DNA from: Ensifer adhaerens
Lineage (GTDB): Bacteria > Pseudomonadota > Alphaproteobacteria > Rhizobiales > Rhizobiaceae
Direction of reading: 5' to 3'
Length of the DNA: 64,000 nt
Assembly: GCA_900215285.1 (NCBI GenBank)
Contig: OCMG01000004.1
Location: 1,173,501-1,237,500 of the forward strand
Part shown: positions 26,944 through 37,051 of the stretch, one piece after another
How the letters are laid out: every line of letters begins with the position of its first letter
Numbering within the stretch: position 1 is the first letter of the stretch
Position numbers and translations under genes: made by a program
Notes under the pieces: generated by a model
Databases searched by the model: none
What the model was told of the DNA's origin: nothing
The model's input: the letters and a program-made list of their open reading frames with translations, nothing else

Positions 26944-28146
26944 TTGTCACAGGTCCAAACCCGCCAGTCCCTCGCCATCGTCGCGGCGCTGGGGCTTACG
27001 CAGATCATCGGCTATGGCACGCTTTATTACAGCTTCAGCATCCTGGTGCCGGCAATGGCGCGAGACGTGGGGTTGAGCGAGGAGGGGGTGTTCGGCACGT
27101 TTTCCGTGGCGCTTCTGGCCGGCGGGCTGGCTGCCTCGTTCATGGGGGGCTGGATGGACCGCTTCGGTGCGGCCCGGATGATGGCGCTGGGGTCCGGCCT
27201 TTGCGCCGCCCTGTTGCTGGCCTGCGCCTGGTCGCCCACCGTCTGGTTCTTCATCGGGGCCGTGATCGCCACGCAGGTCGCCAGTGGCCTGGTCACCTAT
27301 CAGGCGGCCTTTGCGACGCTGGTCGACCATGAGCCGCAAGGCGCCACCCGCACCATTACCTATCTGACGCTCATGGCAGGTTTCGCCTCCAGCATCTTCT
27401 GGCCGATCACCAAGACGCTTGCAGAGCATTTCGACTGGCGCGAGATCTATGTCATCTTTGCGGCCCTCAACCTTGCCGTCTGCTTGCCGGTGCATCTGGC
27501 GCTGGCGCGGGGCAGGGCCAGGCGAGCCGCTCTCGTCCTCGGGGCCTCGCCAGGCGCGCCTGTCGCGGGCGTGCTGGAGCCGCTGCAGCGGCGGTCGGCA
27601 ATGATCATCGTTTCGATTGCCTTTGCCTTGTCCGGTTTCGCGCTTTCCTCGCTGCTCATCCACATGGTGCCGATGCTCGGTGCGCTCGGGCTGGGTGCTG
27701 CGGCTGTCACGGTCAGCGCGCTGTTCGGGCCGGCGCAGGTGGCAAGCCGGCTGGTCAACATGATTTTCGGCGAGCGCATGCCGCCGACCGGCCTTGCCAT
27801 GCTGTCCTCTGCGCTCATCGCCTTCGGAGGCGTGATCCTTGCGCTCACGGACGGCAACATGGCAGGGGCGGTCGTCTTCGTTCTGTGTGCTGGCATGGGG
27901 TCGGGCATCGGCAGCATCGCACAGGGATCGGTACCCTTGCATCTCTTCGGTTCGCAGGGCTATGGCGCGATTGCCGGGCGGATGACATCGGCGCGGCTGG
28001 TGGCAAGCGCTGCAGCCCCCGCCGTCTTCGCGCTCGCGATGGAACGTCTCGGCGTCCCCGTCTCGCTTTTCCTCAATGCCGGACTTGGCCTCCTCGGGAT
28101 GATCTGTTTCGGACTGGTGAGCCGCAGCGTCAGGAAGAGCGGCTGA
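26944..28146 (+). CDS. MFS transporter
   Basis: A 400-residue major facilitator with twelve hydrophobic segments. The loop 2-3 motif is GGWMDRFGAARMM and the first helix contains GLTQIIGYGTLYYSFSIL, a pattern of CynX/oxalate-formate type carriers. The substrate is unknown. The start is taken as TTG at 26944 because the first membrane helix follows directly and no ATG is available in frame nearby. Confidence 0.8.
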   Translation: MSQVQTRQSLAIVAALGLTQIIGYGTLYYSFSILVPAMARDVGLSEEGVFGTFSVALLAGGLAASFMGGWMDRFGAARMMALGSGLCAALLLACAWSPTVWFFIGAVIATQVASGLVTYQAAFATLVDHEPQGATRTITYLTLMAGFASSIFWPITKTLAEHFDWREIYVIFAALNLAVCLPVHLALARGRARRAALVLGASPGAPVAGVLEPLQRRSAMIIVSIAFALSGFALSSLLIHMVPMLGALGLGAAAVTVSALFGPAQVASRLVNMIFGERMPPTGLAMLSSALIAFGGVILALTDGNMAGAVVFVLCAGMGSGIGSIAQGSVPLHLFGSQGYGAIAGRMTSARLVASAAAPAVFALAMERLGVPVSLFLNAGLGLLGMICFGLVSRSVRKSG

Positions 28147-28316
28147 GACGAGCGTTAGCCGCAGGTGCCGCGAAAATGCCGCCTCTTCCCTTTCATGACG
28201 GTTTCCTGTATAGCGCAGCCAGCTTTGGGCAGTTTGCCCGAAAGCCTCATGGCCGAAGCTGGACGACATCCCGGCTTGTGGCGTCCGATTACTCCTTAAA
28301 ATGAAAGGAACACACG

Positions 28317-28586
28317 ATGTCGATCACTGCTGAGCGCAAGACGGCCCTCATCAAGGAATATGCAACGTTCGAAGGCGACACCGGCTCTCCGGAAGTCCAG
28401 GTTGCCATCCTGACGGAACGCATCAACAACCTGACGGAACATTTCAAGGACCACAAGAAGGATAACCATTCCCGCCGTGGCCTGCTGACGATGGTTTCCA
28501 GCCGCCGTTCGCTTCTTGATTACCTCAAGAAGAAGGACGAAGCCCGTTACACCAAGCTGATTGGTTCGCTGGGCATCCGCCGCTAA
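28317..28586 (+). CDS. rpsO: 30S ribosomal protein S15
   Basis: An 89-residue primary 16S rRNA-binding protein. The family pattern is complete: [52 protein letters not shown] and LIGSLGIRR at the end. It lies 319 bp upstream of pnp, the arrangement usual in bacteria. GAAAGGAAC precedes the ATG. Confidence 0.98.
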   Translation: MSITAERKTALIKEYATFEGDTGSPEVQVAILTERINNLTEHFKDHKKDNHSRRGLLTMVSSRRSLLDYLKKKDEARYTKLIGSLGIRR

Positions 28587-28905
28587 CAGTTTCAGGGCCG
28601 GCGCGCCGCAGGGTGTCGCCGGCCTTGTCGCACCGCCTGCTCAAAACACAGAGTGCGGTGTCTTTAAAATTCCTCCTTCCCGTCTTACGGGGATGGGGCG
28701 CTGGCAGTCCGGATGGGCCGGAATGCCGCAACTTAACCGTTGGCCTGTCATGGGGCAGGATTGCCGGATGCTTTGGCGGAAAATGTTCCGCCGGTGGACC
28801 AAAGCTTCCTGTTGTCTTGCCCGTGATGTGCTGCATGAAAGGCGTTGCGAGCCAAGTTGCCCGGATGGGTAGCCGGCAGTTGCGCTTTCTATTGAAGGAC
28901 AAGAT
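28587..28905 (+). other. rpsO-pnp spacer with leader hairpins
   Basis: A 319-bp non-coding spacer. A GGCCGGCG/CGCCGGCC hairpin (28596-28624) follows rpsO, possibly its end signal. Closer to pnp, GGCGGAA/TTCCGCC forms a stem at 28775-28792, overlapping an alternative stem GCTTTGG/CCAAAGC (28770-28805). In E. coli the pnp leader is cut by RNase III and PNPase degrades it to repress itself; this structured leader could work in a similar way. Confidence 0.55.
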
Positions 28906-31053
28906 ATGTTCGAGACTCACAAGGTCGAAATCGAGTGGGCAGGCCGCCCGCTCATTCTCGAAACCGGCAAGATCGCCCGTCAGGCTGACGGCGCCGTTCT
29001 CGCCACCTACGGCGAAACCGTCGTTCTCGCCACCGTCGTTTCGGCCAAGGCGCCGAAGCCGGGCCAGGACTTCTTCCCCCTGACCGTCAACTACCAGGAA
29101 AAGACCTACGCCGCCGGCAAGATCCCGGGTGGCTATTTCAAGCGCGAAGGCCGTCCGTCCGAAAAGGAAACGCTGGTTTCCCGCCTGATCGACCGTCCGA
29201 TCCGCCCGCTCTTCCCGGAAGGCTACAAGAACGATACGCAGGTTGTCGTCACCGTCGTCCAGCACGACCTTGAAAACGATCCGGACGTCCTGTCGATGGT
29301 TGCCACCTCGGCAGCGCTCACGCTCTCCGGCGTTCCCTTCATGGGCCCGGTTGGCGGCGCACGCGTCGGCTACATCAATGGCGAATACGTTCTCAACCCG
29401 CATATCGACGAGATGGACGAGTCGACACTCGACCTCGTTGTCGCCGGCACGTCGGATGCCGTTCTCATGGTTGAGTCCGAAGCCAAGGAACTGAGCGAAG
29501 AAGTCATGCTCGGCGCCGTCATGTTTGGCCATAAGGGCTTCCAGCCGGTGATTGACGCGATCATCAAGCTCGCCGAAGTTGCCGCCAAGGAGCCGCGCGA
29601 ATTCGAACCGGAAGACTATTCCGCTCTCGAAAACGAGATGCTGGGCCTTGCCGAAGCCGAACTGCGCGAAGCCTACAAGATCACCGAGAAGGCTGCCCGC
29701 TACGCCGCCGTCGACGCCGTCAAGGCGAAGGTCAAGGCACACTTCCTGCCGGAAGGCGGCGAAGCCAAGTACACGGCTGAAGAAATCGGCGCTACCTTCA
29801 AGCACCTGCAGGCCAAGATCGTTCGCTGGAACATTCTCGACACCAAGAGCCGTATCGACGGCCGCGACCTGTCGACCGTTCGTCCGATCGTCGCCGAAGT
29901 CGGCATCCTGCCGCGCACGCACGGTTCGGCGCTCTTCACCCGCGGTGAAACGCAGGCGCTCGTCGTTGCCACGCTCGGCACCGGCGAAGACGAACAGTAT
30001 GTCGACAGCCTGACGGGCATGTACAAGGAGCAGTTCCTGCTTCATTACAACTTCCCGCCCTATTCTGTCGGTGAAACGGGCCGCATGGGTTCTCCGGGCC
30101 GCCGCGAAATCGGTCACGGCAAGCTGGCATGGCGCGCCGTTCACCCGATGCTGCCGACCGCGGAACAGTTCCCCTACACGCTTCGCGTCGTCTCGGAAAT
30201 CACCGAGTCGAACGGTTCCTCGTCGATGGCAACCGTCTGCGGCACCTCGCTGGCGCTGATGGATGCGGGCGTTCCGCTTGCCAAGCCGGTCGCCGGCATC
30301 GCCATGGGCCTCATCCTCGAAGGCGACCGCTTTGCGGTTCTCTCCGACATCCTGGGTGACGAAGACCACCTCGGCGACATGGACTTCAAGGTTGCGGGTA
30401 CGGCCGACGGCATCACCTCGCTGCAGATGGACATCAAGATCGCCGGCATCACCGAAGAGATCATGAAGGTCGCTCTCGGCCAGGCCCAGGGCGGCCGCCA
30501 GCACATCCTCGGCGAAATGGCGAAGGCCATTTCCGAAAGCCGCGGCCAGCTCGGCGAGTTTGCTCCGCGCATCGAAGTCATGAACATCCCGGTCGACAAG
30601 ATCCGTGAAGTCATCGGCTCGGGCGGCAAGGTCATCCGCGAAATCGTCGAAAAGACCGGCGCGAAGATCAACATCGAAGACGACGGCACCGTTAAGATCG
30701 CCTCTGCCTCGGGCAAGGAAATCGAAGCGGCCCGCAAGTGGATCCACTCCATCGTCGCAGAGCCGGAAGTCGGCGCGATCTACGAAGGCACGGTCGTCAA
30801 GACCGCCGACTTCGGCGCATTCGTCAACTTCTTCGGCGCGCGCGATGGCCTCGTCCACATCTCGCAGCTCGCCGGCGACCGCGTTGCCAAGACGACCGAT
30901 GTCGTCAAGGAAGGCCAGAAGGTCTGGGTCAAGCTCATGGGCTTCGACGAACGCGGCAAGGTTCGCCTCTCCATGAAGGTTGTCGACCAGGCAACCGGCA
31001 AGGAGCTTCCGGCGCCTGAGAAGAAGTCCAAGGATGAAGGCGACGCCGAATAA
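28906..31053 (+). CDS. pnp: Polyribonucleotide nucleotidyltransferase (PNPase)
   Basis: A 715-residue phosphorolytic 3'-5' exoribonuclease of the RNA degradosome. Two RNase PH domains are visible (first core with [19 protein letters not shown]; second with [21 protein letters not shown] and later the [19 protein letters not shown] active-site stretch). The KH domain ([20 protein letters not shown]) and the S1 domain ([20 protein letters not shown]) close the protein. Length and order are normal. A structured leader and a strong terminator flank it. Confidence 0.98.
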   Translation: MFETHKVEIEWAGRPLILETGKIARQADGAVLATYGETVVLATVVSAKAPKPGQDFFPLTVNYQEKTYAAGKIPGGYFKREGRPSEKETLVSRLIDRPIRPLFPEGYKNDTQVVVTVVQHDLENDPDVLSMVATSAALTLSGVPFMGPVGGARVGYINGEYVLNPHIDEMDESTLDLVVAGTSDAVLMVESEAKELSEEVMLGAVMFGHKGFQPVIDAIIKLAEVAAKEPREFEPEDYSALENEMLGLAEAELREAYKITEKAARYAAVDAVKAKVKAHFLPEGGEAKYTAEEIGATFKHLQAKIVRWNILDTKSRIDGRDLSTVRPIVAEVGILPRTHGSALFTRGETQALVVATLGTGEDEQYVDSLTGMYKEQFLLHYNFPPYSVGETGRMGSPGRREIGHGKLAWRAVHPMLPTAEQFPYTLRVVSEITESNGSSSMATVCGTSLALMDAGVPLAKPVAGIAMGLILEGDRFAVLSDILGDEDHLGDMDFKVAGTADGITSLQMDIKIAGITEEIMKVALGQAQGGRQHILGEMAKAISESRGQLGEFAPRIEVMNIPVDKIREVIGSGGKVIREIVEKTGAKINIEDDGTVKIASASGKEIEAARKWIHSIVAEPEVGAIYEGTVVKTADFGAFVNFFGARDGLVHISQLAGDRVAKTTDVVKEGQKVWVKLMGFDERGKVRLSMKVVDQATGKELPAPEKKSKDEGDAE

Positions 31054-31073
31054 GCGTCTGCTATTCCCGATCA

Positions 31074-31102
31074 GGCGCGGGGGCTTCTCCCGCGCCTTTT
31101 TT
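31074..31102 (+). terminator. Rho-independent terminator of pnp
   Basis: GGCGCGGG and CCCGCGCC form an 8-bp GC stem with a 7-nt loop, followed by TTTTTT. It lies 20 bp after the pnp stop. Confidence 0.92.
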
Positions 31103-31126
31103 GTTTGAACAACCGGATTGACCGCC

Positions 31127-32143
31127 ATGGCCCGCGACGCGCTGAAAACCCTCTTCCATCCCTTCGACACCGGAACGCTCGACGTGCCGGGCGCCGATCA
31201 AAAGGTGCTGTTCCTCGGAGCCGAAGCAGGCTACCGCCTGCCGGAAGGTTTCGCGGCCGAACTGGCCTGCGTGCAGGGCTTCCGCCCCGTCTTTAACCGG
31301 CTGGTGGCTTCGGGTGCTGTCGCCACGCCGTCGGCGGAGGGTGCCGACTACGATCTGGCGCTGGTGCTCTGCGACAAGTTCAAGGGCAACAACGAGGCGC
31401 GCGTGGCGGAAGCGATGCGGCGCACGAAGCCGGGTGCGATGATCGTGCTGGCCGGAGCCAAGGAAGACGGTATCGAGGCACTCCGCAAGCGGATTGCCAA
31501 GCTCGGCGTTTCGGTCGAGCACATGCCGAAATATCACGGGCAGGCCGTGTGGTTCGTTCGTCCGGACAATGCCGACGCGCTGGCTGCGACGCTGGCGCCC
31601 GAGCCTGCCATGGTCGAGGACCGTTTCCGCACGGCGCCGGGCATGTTCTCCTATGCGGAGGTTGATGCCGGGTCCGAGCTGCTGGCGGGCCGTCTGCCGA
31701 CCGATCTCGATGGCGCGGCTGCCGATCTCGGTGCCGGCTGGGGCTATCTCTCGGTCATGCTGGCCGATGCATCGCCGCGGCTGAAGTCGATCGATCTCTA
31801 CGAGGCTGATTATGCCGCGCTGCAGATGGCCAAGGGCAATCTGGCGGCAGCCCATCCGGGCCTCGCCTCGCACGCCAACTGGCACGACGTGGCGGGCGAG
31901 GAAATCAAGGCGAAATACGATTTCGTCATCATGAACCCGCCCTTCCATGAGGGCCACGCCGCCGACCCGGCGCTGGGCCGCGCCTTCGTCAGGCGGGCCG
32001 CCGATATTCTCAAGATCGGCGGCAGCCTTCTCATGGTCGCCAATCGCGGCCTGCCCTACGAGGATACGCTGGCGACGCTGTTCAATGCGCATGGCGAGAC
32101 CTGCCGCAACGCCCGCTACAAGGTGCTCTGGGCGCGCAAATAA
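31127..32143 (+). CDS. RsmC-like class I methyltransferase
   Basis: A 338-residue protein whose C-terminal half is a SAM-dependent methyltransferase of the small-domain family: ADLGAGWGYLSVML (motif I) and the NPPFHEG motif (motif IV) that defines N-methyltransferases acting on guanine or adenine amino groups. The N-terminal half is a degenerate second methyltransferase fold, as in RsmC, which makes m2G1207 of 16S rRNA. Rhizobial proteins of this type are annotated as RsmC or as plain methyltransferases. The ATG at 31127 is chosen; a TTG 9 bp upstream is also in frame. Confidence 0.75.
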   Translation: MARDALKTLFHPFDTGTLDVPGADQKVLFLGAEAGYRLPEGFAAELACVQGFRPVFNRLVASGAVATPSAEGADYDLALVLCDKFKGNNEARVAEAMRRTKPGAMIVLAGAKEDGIEALRKRIAKLGVSVEHMPKYHGQAVWFVRPDNADALAATLAPEPAMVEDRFRTAPGMFSYAEVDAGSELLAGRLPTDLDGAAADLGAGWGYLSVMLADASPRLKSIDLYEADYAALQMAKGNLAAAHPGLASHANWHDVAGEEIKAKYDFVIMNPPFHEGHAADPALGRAFVRRAADILKIGGSLLMVANRGLPYEDTLATLFNAHGETCRNARYKVLWARK

Positions 32144-32293
32144 TCTGTCTGCGGACGTCTCTTCCGGCAATAGGGCTTGCGTCATCGGAACGATCTTCTG
32201 AGCCGCAAGCGCTTTGGATGAGGCGACATCTAGACATATTAAGATAGGTGTGCGTTTTTACTTTAGACGCCACTTATTTGACATCTGGGTGCC

Positions 32294-33358
32294 ATGCTGG
32301 AGGAGGCCTTTTCAGATCGTTATAGCATCGTGTCCGGAATGGGCGCGGGGCTGGTGGAGTTTGCGCAACGCCAAGGGCTCGATATTGGCCCGGAATGTCG
32401 GCGGCTCGGGCTTGATCCTTCACTTTTCAGTTCCATGGTCGAGCGGGTCAGTCTTGGCCGCTTTTGCGCGCTTCTGGAATATTGCGCCGAAACGACGCAA
32501 GACGAGGCCTTCGGGCTCCGATTTGGTCTGCAGTACAAGGCAGGCTCTACAGGCCCGTTCGGTTACGGCCTGATGGCGGCGCCCACGCTGGAGCATTTCC
32601 TGCGCTTCCAAACCGAGCATATGCAGTATAGCGCGCAGACCAGCTATGGGCGGTTGGAGGCCGAGGACAACTATCTTGTCTATCGCTGGACATTTGCGCC
32701 CGTTATCCTCAAACGCGACCAGTTCGTCGATCTCGGCATCACGCTGATCATGCGGCATATTCGTCGCCTTTTCGGAGTGAAGACAGCCGAGATCGAGGTC
32801 GAGCTGGAGCGCAAGCCGCCTTCCGATCCGCGGCCCTTTCGCGAAAACATCGCGGGTCACATCAATTTCGATTGTCGTATCAACAGCCTATGGGTCCCGG
32901 TCGAACTTCTGTCGTTGCCGAATGCAGCGGGTGATCCCAAGCTATACGAGCTGATGGACCTGCAATGCCGGCAGCTCAGGCCGGAACTGACAGAAGAGGC
33001 GGACTTCCGTGAGGAGATGGAGCGCTTCATCCTGTCACGCATGTCGGAAGACGACATCACGCTCGCCTCGGCAGCAGGTTTCTTTGGTGTTTCCGAACGG
33101 ACGCTGCAGCGTCGTCTTGCGGAGCTCGATACCACGCTGAATGAACTGCGTGACGGTTTGCGGCGGCGGCTGGCAGAGCAACTCATGGCCGAGACGGCCC
33201 TCAGCGCGACAGAGGTATCATACCGACTGGGATATTCGGCACCCAGCGTCTTCACGCGCTCCTTTCACCGCTGGTTCGGGACGACCCCACGTGAGTTTCG
33301 CAGCCTCAGTCGCACTCAAGATTTGACAAAGATCAAAGACACGGTATCAGGTTCATAG
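32294..33358 (+). CDS. AraC-family transcriptional regulator
   Basis: A 354-residue regulator. Residues 20-210 match the ligand-binding domain of the OruR/ArgR-like AraC group (PF12625 type), with GLDPSLFSSMVERVSLGRFC. The C-terminal HTH pair lies at about 255-345: ITLASAAGFFGVSERTLQRRL and the second helix-turn-helix with VSYRLGYSAPSVFTRSFHRW, the typical AraC signature. Effector and target genes cannot be read from context. Confidence 0.88.
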   Translation: MLEEAFSDRYSIVSGMGAGLVEFAQRQGLDIGPECRRLGLDPSLFSSMVERVSLGRFCALLEYCAETTQDEAFGLRFGLQYKAGSTGPFGYGLMAAPTLEHFLRFQTEHMQYSAQTSYGRLEAEDNYLVYRWTFAPVILKRDQFVDLGITLIMRHIRRLFGVKTAEIEVELERKPPSDPRPFRENIAGHINFDCRINSLWVPVELLSLPNAAGDPKLYELMDLQCRQLRPELTEEADFREEMERFILSRMSEDDITLASAAGFFGVSERTLQRRLAELDTTLNELRDGLRRRLAEQLMAETALSATEVSYRLGYSAPSVFTRSFHRWFGTTPREFRSLSRTQDLTKIKDTVSGS

Positions 33359-33517
33359 GATAGTGCTCCAATGTCAAGCGATTGGCATGGCCTGTCAAAG
33401 ACAGATATATAAATCCGGTTTATATATTTGCACATGATGCGCGGGTCCTTCTGGATCGAGCGCATAATTTTTTTCGCGCCATTTTAAGCGCTTTGACATC
33501 GTGTTTTGGAGACTGAC

Positions 33518-33766
33518 GTGGCCATTCCTTCGCGCATGGTCGGCGAAAGCGTTTCTCTTGTCGAGACGTTGACCCGTTCGGAATTGAAATGTCTCGCGCT
33601 GACCGCCGCCGGTCACGGGGTGGAATCCCTTGCACGCAAGCTTGCCTTGACGCCGCAGGAGGTCGAGACCCTGCTGTTCTGCGCCGAGCGCAAGTTGAGT
33701 GCACAGAACCGCATGCATGCCGTGTGCCTTGCCGCATCGATGGAGATCATCGACTGCAACGATTAA
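33518..33766 (+). CDS. Small HTH protein resembling a lone LuxR/GerE domain
   Basis: An 82-residue protein consisting almost only of a LuxR-type helix-turn-helix: LTRSELKCLALTAAGHGVES LARKLALTPQEVETLLFCAERKL (shown in two pieces), matching the T-x-E...A-G-x-x...A-x-x-L-x-x-S/T-x-x-V pattern. No receiver or autoinducer domain is present. It starts with GTG, 6 nt after GGAG. Rhizobia carry several such HTH-only proteins with poorly known roles. It lies just downstream of the AraC gene. Confidence 0.75.
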   Translation: MAIPSRMVGESVSLVETLTRSELKCLALTAAGHGVESLARKLALTPQEVETLLFCAERKLSAQNRMHAVCLAASMEIIDCND

Positions 33767-33880
33767 TCCGGGGATGATAAACGGCGCTCGAAGTTTGTGC
33801 GTATCTTGAGCATTCGACCCTGACGCTCCTGTCGTCTCGGTCGATTGCGACCGCGCCAATGGCGGACCCATCCTACGGAA

Positions 33881-33911
33881 AAGGCCCGGTCGCTCCCAAC
33901 GACCGGGCCTT
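33881..33911. terminator. Terminator downstream of fabI
   Basis: AAGGCCCGGTCG-N7-CGACCGGGCCTT, a 12-bp perfect stem. On the minus strand it is followed by TTCC after CCTT, giving a short T-run, and it lies 26 bp after the fabI stop. It can also stop plus-strand transcripts from the HTH gene. Confidence 0.85.
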
Positions 33912-33937
33912 AATCATTCCTGGCACTTCGGACAGGC

Positions 33938-34744
33938 TCAATCCTGATCGGATTTCATCAGCTGGTCGAGCACCGGCATCGAGGTGATGTTGTAGCCGGC
34001 ATCCACGTAGTGCACTTCGCCGGTGACGCCGCGCGAAAGGTCGCTCAACAGATAGAGCGCCGAGCCGCCGATGTCCTCGATGGAGGCCGTGCGGCGCAGC
34101 GGAGCATTCTTCTGGTTCCAGGAATACATGGCGCGCGCGTCCGAAATGCCGGCGCCTGCCAGCGTACGAACCGGGCCTGCGGAGATCGCGTTGACGCGGA
34201 TGTCGCGCGGGCCGTAATCGGCCGCGAGATAACGCATGGAGGCCTCGAGGGCCGCCTTGGCAACACCCATGACGTTGTAGTTCGGGATCACGCGCTGCGA
34301 GCCGTTATAGGTCAGGGTCAGGATCGAGCCCCCCAAGTTCATCATCGCGGCCGCGCGCTTGGCGATTTCCGTGAAGGAGAAGCAGGAGATGACCATGGTG
34401 CGCACGAAATTCTCGCGCGTCGTGTCGGCGTAAAGCCCTTTCAGCTCGTTCTTGTCCGAGAAGCCGATGGCGTGCACGACGAAATCAATCGTGCCCCAGC
34501 GCTCCTTCAGAGCAGCAAAGACGGCATCCACGGAGGCGATGTCCTCGACGTCGCAGGGCAGCACGATGTCCGAATTGACTTCGGCTGCCAGGGGCTTGAC
34601 GCGTTTGCCAAGGGCTTCACCCTGGAACGTGAACGCGAGTTCGGCGCCCTGTGCATGAAGCGCCTTGGAAATTCCCCAGGCGATGGAATGATTGTTGGCG
34701 ACCCCCATGATGAGGCCGCGTTTACCCTGCATGAAACCCGACAT
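33938..34744 (-). CDS. fabI: Enoyl-[acyl-carrier-protein] reductase (NADH)
   Basis: A 268-residue short-chain dehydrogenase-type enzyme that reduces enoyl-ACP in the last step of each fatty-acid elongation cycle. FabI hallmarks are GKRGLIMGVANNHSIAWGIS, the cofactor region, and the catalytic Tyr-x6-Lys seen as YNVMGVAKAALE. It is the last gene of a fabA-fabB-fabI unit, 6 bp after fabB. Rhizobia have two FabI paralogues; this is the one linked to fabA and fabB. Confidence 0.95.
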   Translation of the reverse strand: MSGFMQGKRGLIMGVANNHSIAWGISKALHAQGAELAFTFQGEALGKRVKPLAAEVNSDIVLPCDVEDIASVDAVFAALKERWGTIDFVVHAIGFSDKNELKGLYADTTRENFVRTMVISCFSFTEIAKRAAAMMNLGGSILTLTYNGSQRVIPNYNVMGVAKAALEASMRYLAADYGPRDIRVNAISAGPVRTLAGAGISDARAMYSWNQKNAPLRRTASIEDIGGSALYLLSDLSRGVTGEVHYVDAGYNITSMPVLDQLMKSDQD

Positions 34745-34750
34745 GGACGA

Positions 34751-35983
34751 TTACCCGTTATAGCGCTGGAAGACCAGCGTGGCGTTGGTGCCGCCGAAGC
34801 CGAAGGAGTTAGAAAGCACGGTGTCGATCTTCGCATCGTCGATACGCTTGCGCACGATCGGAACGCCGTCGAATTCCGGGTCCAGCTCCGTGATGTGGGC
34901 GCTTTCGCCGATGAAACGGTTCTGCATCATCAGGAGGCCATAGATGGATTCCTGGACGCCTGCGGCACCCAGCGAATGGCCAGTCAGGGACTTGGTCGAC
35001 TGAATATGCGGGATCTTGTCGCCGAAGACTTCGCGGATCGCGCCGATTTCCTTGCTGTCGCCCACCGGCGTCGAGGTGCCGTGGGTGTTGATGTAATCCA
35101 CTTCACCTTGAACCGTCTTCAGCGCCTGGCGCATGCAGCGGATCGCGCCTTCGCCCGAGGGGGCCACCATGTCGTAACCGTCGGAGGTCGCGCCATATCC
35201 GGTGATTTCTGCATAGATCTTGGCGCCGCGAGCCTTTGCATGTTCCAGCTCCTCAAGAACCAGAACGCCGGCGCCGCCTGCGATGACGAAGCCGTCACGC
35301 GAGGCGTCATAGGCGCGCGAGGCCGTAGAAGGTGTGTCATTGTACTTCGAGGACATGGCGCCCATGGCGTCGAAGAGGTTCGACATGGTCCAGTCGAGGT
35401 CTTCGTGACCGCCGGCGAACATCATGTCCTGCTTGCCCCACTGGATCATTTCAGCGGCATTGCCGATGCAATGGGCAGATGTCGAGCAGGCGGACGAGAT
35501 GGAATAGTTGACGCCGTGGATCTTGAACCAGGTGGCGAGAGTCGCCGAAGCGGTGGAAGACATCGCCTTCGGCACGGCGAACGGGCCGATGCGCTTCGGG
35601 CTCTTGTTGGCGCGGGTGATGTCGGCTGCTTCCACGACCTGACGGGTGGAAGGGCCGCCGGACCCCATGATGATACCGACCCGGTCGTTCTCGGCGTAAT
35701 CGCCTTCGGCAAGGCCAGAGTCGGCAATCGCCTGCTTCATGGCGACATGGTTCCATGCACCACCCTGAGAAAGGAAGCGCATGGCGCGACGATCGACCAT
35801 CTCGGCCAGTTGTTCGGCGCCCAGTGTCGGGCGACCCCAGACCTGGCAGCGAAACCCGTGTTCAGCAAAGTCCGGCGACGCGCTGATGCCAGAGCGGGCA
35901 TCCTTCAGCGATTGCGTGACCTCTTCGGCATTGTTGCCGATGGACGAAACAATTCCGAGACCCGTGATGACGACCCGTCTCAT
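34751..35983 (-). CDS. fabB: 3-oxoacyl-ACP synthase I
   Basis: A 410-residue condensing enzyme for elongating unsaturated acyl chains. The active-site Cys lies in [16 protein letters not shown] (about residue 165), and the two catalytic His are in [11 protein letters not shown] and in [13 protein letters not shown]-terminal [12 protein letters not shown] completes the thiolase-fold pattern. It follows fabA by 135 bp, the usual alphaproteobacterial gene order, and precedes fabI by 6 bp. Confidence 0.95.
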   Translation of the reverse strand: MRRVVITGLGIVSSIGNNAEEVTQSLKDARSGISASPDFAEHGFRCQVWGRPTLGAEQLAEMVDRRAMRFLSQGGAWNHVAMKQAIADSGLAEGDYAENDRVGIIMGSGGPSTRQVVEAADITRANKSPKRIGPFAVPKAMSSTASATLATWFKIHGVNYSISSACSTSAHCIGNAAEMIQWGKQDMMFAGGHEDLDWTMSNLFDAMGAMSSKYNDTPSTASRAYDASRDGFVIAGGAGVLVLEELEHAKARGAKIYAEITGYGATSDGYDMVAPSGEGAIRCMRQALKTVQGEVDYINTHGTSTPVGDSKEIGAIREVFGDKIPHIQSTKSLTGHSLGAAGVQESIYGLLMMQNRFIGESAHITELDPEFDGVPIVRKRIDDAKIDTVLSNSFGFGGTNATLVFQRYNG

Positions 35984-36118
35984 GTATCCTACCTTCTTCT
36001 AACCGGAGGAGCGACAGGCCCATCGATGGCCTTGCCCTCTTGTCTGCCGCACGGCGTAATGCCGCAGGGCAAGATTGCATGCCGCGCGGCGGCGGCTGAA
36101 CTTATCGCCCGACGGATG

Positions 36119-36634
36119 TCAGGCGGTCTTTTCCTTGAACAGGCCGACACGAAGGTCGGTGGCCTTGAAGACTTCCTCGCCATCCGCCTTGACCCAGCCA
36201 TCGGCGGTGCCAAGCACCAGACGCCCGCGCATGACGCGCTTGAAATCGATGCCGAATTCCACGAGCTTCGTGGCCGGGGTAATCTGGCCGGTGAACTTCA
36301 CTTCGCCGGTTGAAAGGGCGCGGCCCTTGCCCGGTTCGCCGAGCCAGCCGAGATAGAAGCCCGTCAACTGCCACAGTGCGTCCAGGCCGAGGCAGCCCGG
36401 CATGACAGGATCGCCTTCGAAATGGCAGGGGAAGAACCAGAGGTCCGGCGTGATGTCGAACTCGGCGCGGGCAAAGCCCTTGTCGTTCGGGCCGCCGGTT
36501 TCGGAAATTTCGGTGATCCGGTGCAGCATGAGCATCGGCGGCAGAGGCAATTGCGCATTGCCCGGGCCGAACATCTGCCCATGCGAGCAGGTCAAAATCT
36601 CTTCGTATGTATAGCTGGACTTCCTGGAGGTCAT
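36119..36634 (-). CDS. fabA: 3-hydroxydecanoyl-ACP dehydratase/isomerase
   Basis: A 171-residue hot-dog enzyme that dehydrates 3-hydroxydecanoyl-ACP and isomerises trans-2 to cis-3-decenoyl-ACP, opening the unsaturated branch. The catalytic His is in [14 protein letters not shown] and the catalytic Asp in [18 protein letters not shown]. The ATG at 36634 gives [14 protein letters not shown]; a TTG one codon upstream is also in frame. It is divergent from irr, with a 417-bp region between. Confidence 0.95.
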   Translation of the reverse strand: MTSRKSSYTYEEILTCSHGQMFGPGNAQLPLPPMLMLHRITEISETGGPNDKGFARAEFDITPDLWFFPCHFEGDPVMPGCLGLDALWQLTGFYLGWLGEPGKGRALSTGEVKFTGQITPATKLVEFGIDFKRVMRGRLVLGTADGWVKADGEEVFKATDLRVGLFKEKTA

Positions 36635-37051
36635 CAAATGCAGGTCCCTAGTTCCGTCTGCGAACCGCGTTGCGGGTTCAGCTGCGACATTTGCCTACCT
36701 TGCAAAAGGTTCAGGAGAATGTCGCTCCGGAAGCCTCTAGCAAAAAAATCGACGCGGGGGAAACTCTCAAGTTCGGCGAAGCGCTGCCTCATATGGCGGT
36801 TGCGACGGGCCCTTGCAATTCCCCACCCGGGCTTTCGCCCTTGCCGACCCAATGCCGGCCTTATTGTGCGGTTTCTTAATCGAGTTGCAAGCGGGCAGCC
36901 AGTCCTCTTTTCGCGTTGCGGCGCTTAACGACAGGTTTTTGCGGGCATTGGCCGTCATGAAGCGGTTGCAACAGCACCGGCGGCGCGATATATGATAAAC
37001 AGTAGTGAATTCGTCCACTTTTATACACACAAAGCGAGACGCTTGAGACGC
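36635..37051. other. Divergent control region of fabA and irr
   Basis: A 417-bp non-coding stretch between two divergent genes. It should contain the promoters of the fab unit and of irr. Short frames cross it, but none has a ribosome site or codon pattern that I trust; one in-frame extension of irr starts at 36992. I could not pick out a confident ICE/Irr box or RirA site by eye. Confidence 0.5.

Noticed and set aside
28525..31170. An 881-codon open frame antisense to rpsO/pnp
   Set aside because: Same reasoning: the plus strand carries PNPase with full domain structure, and the minus frame has no known domain.
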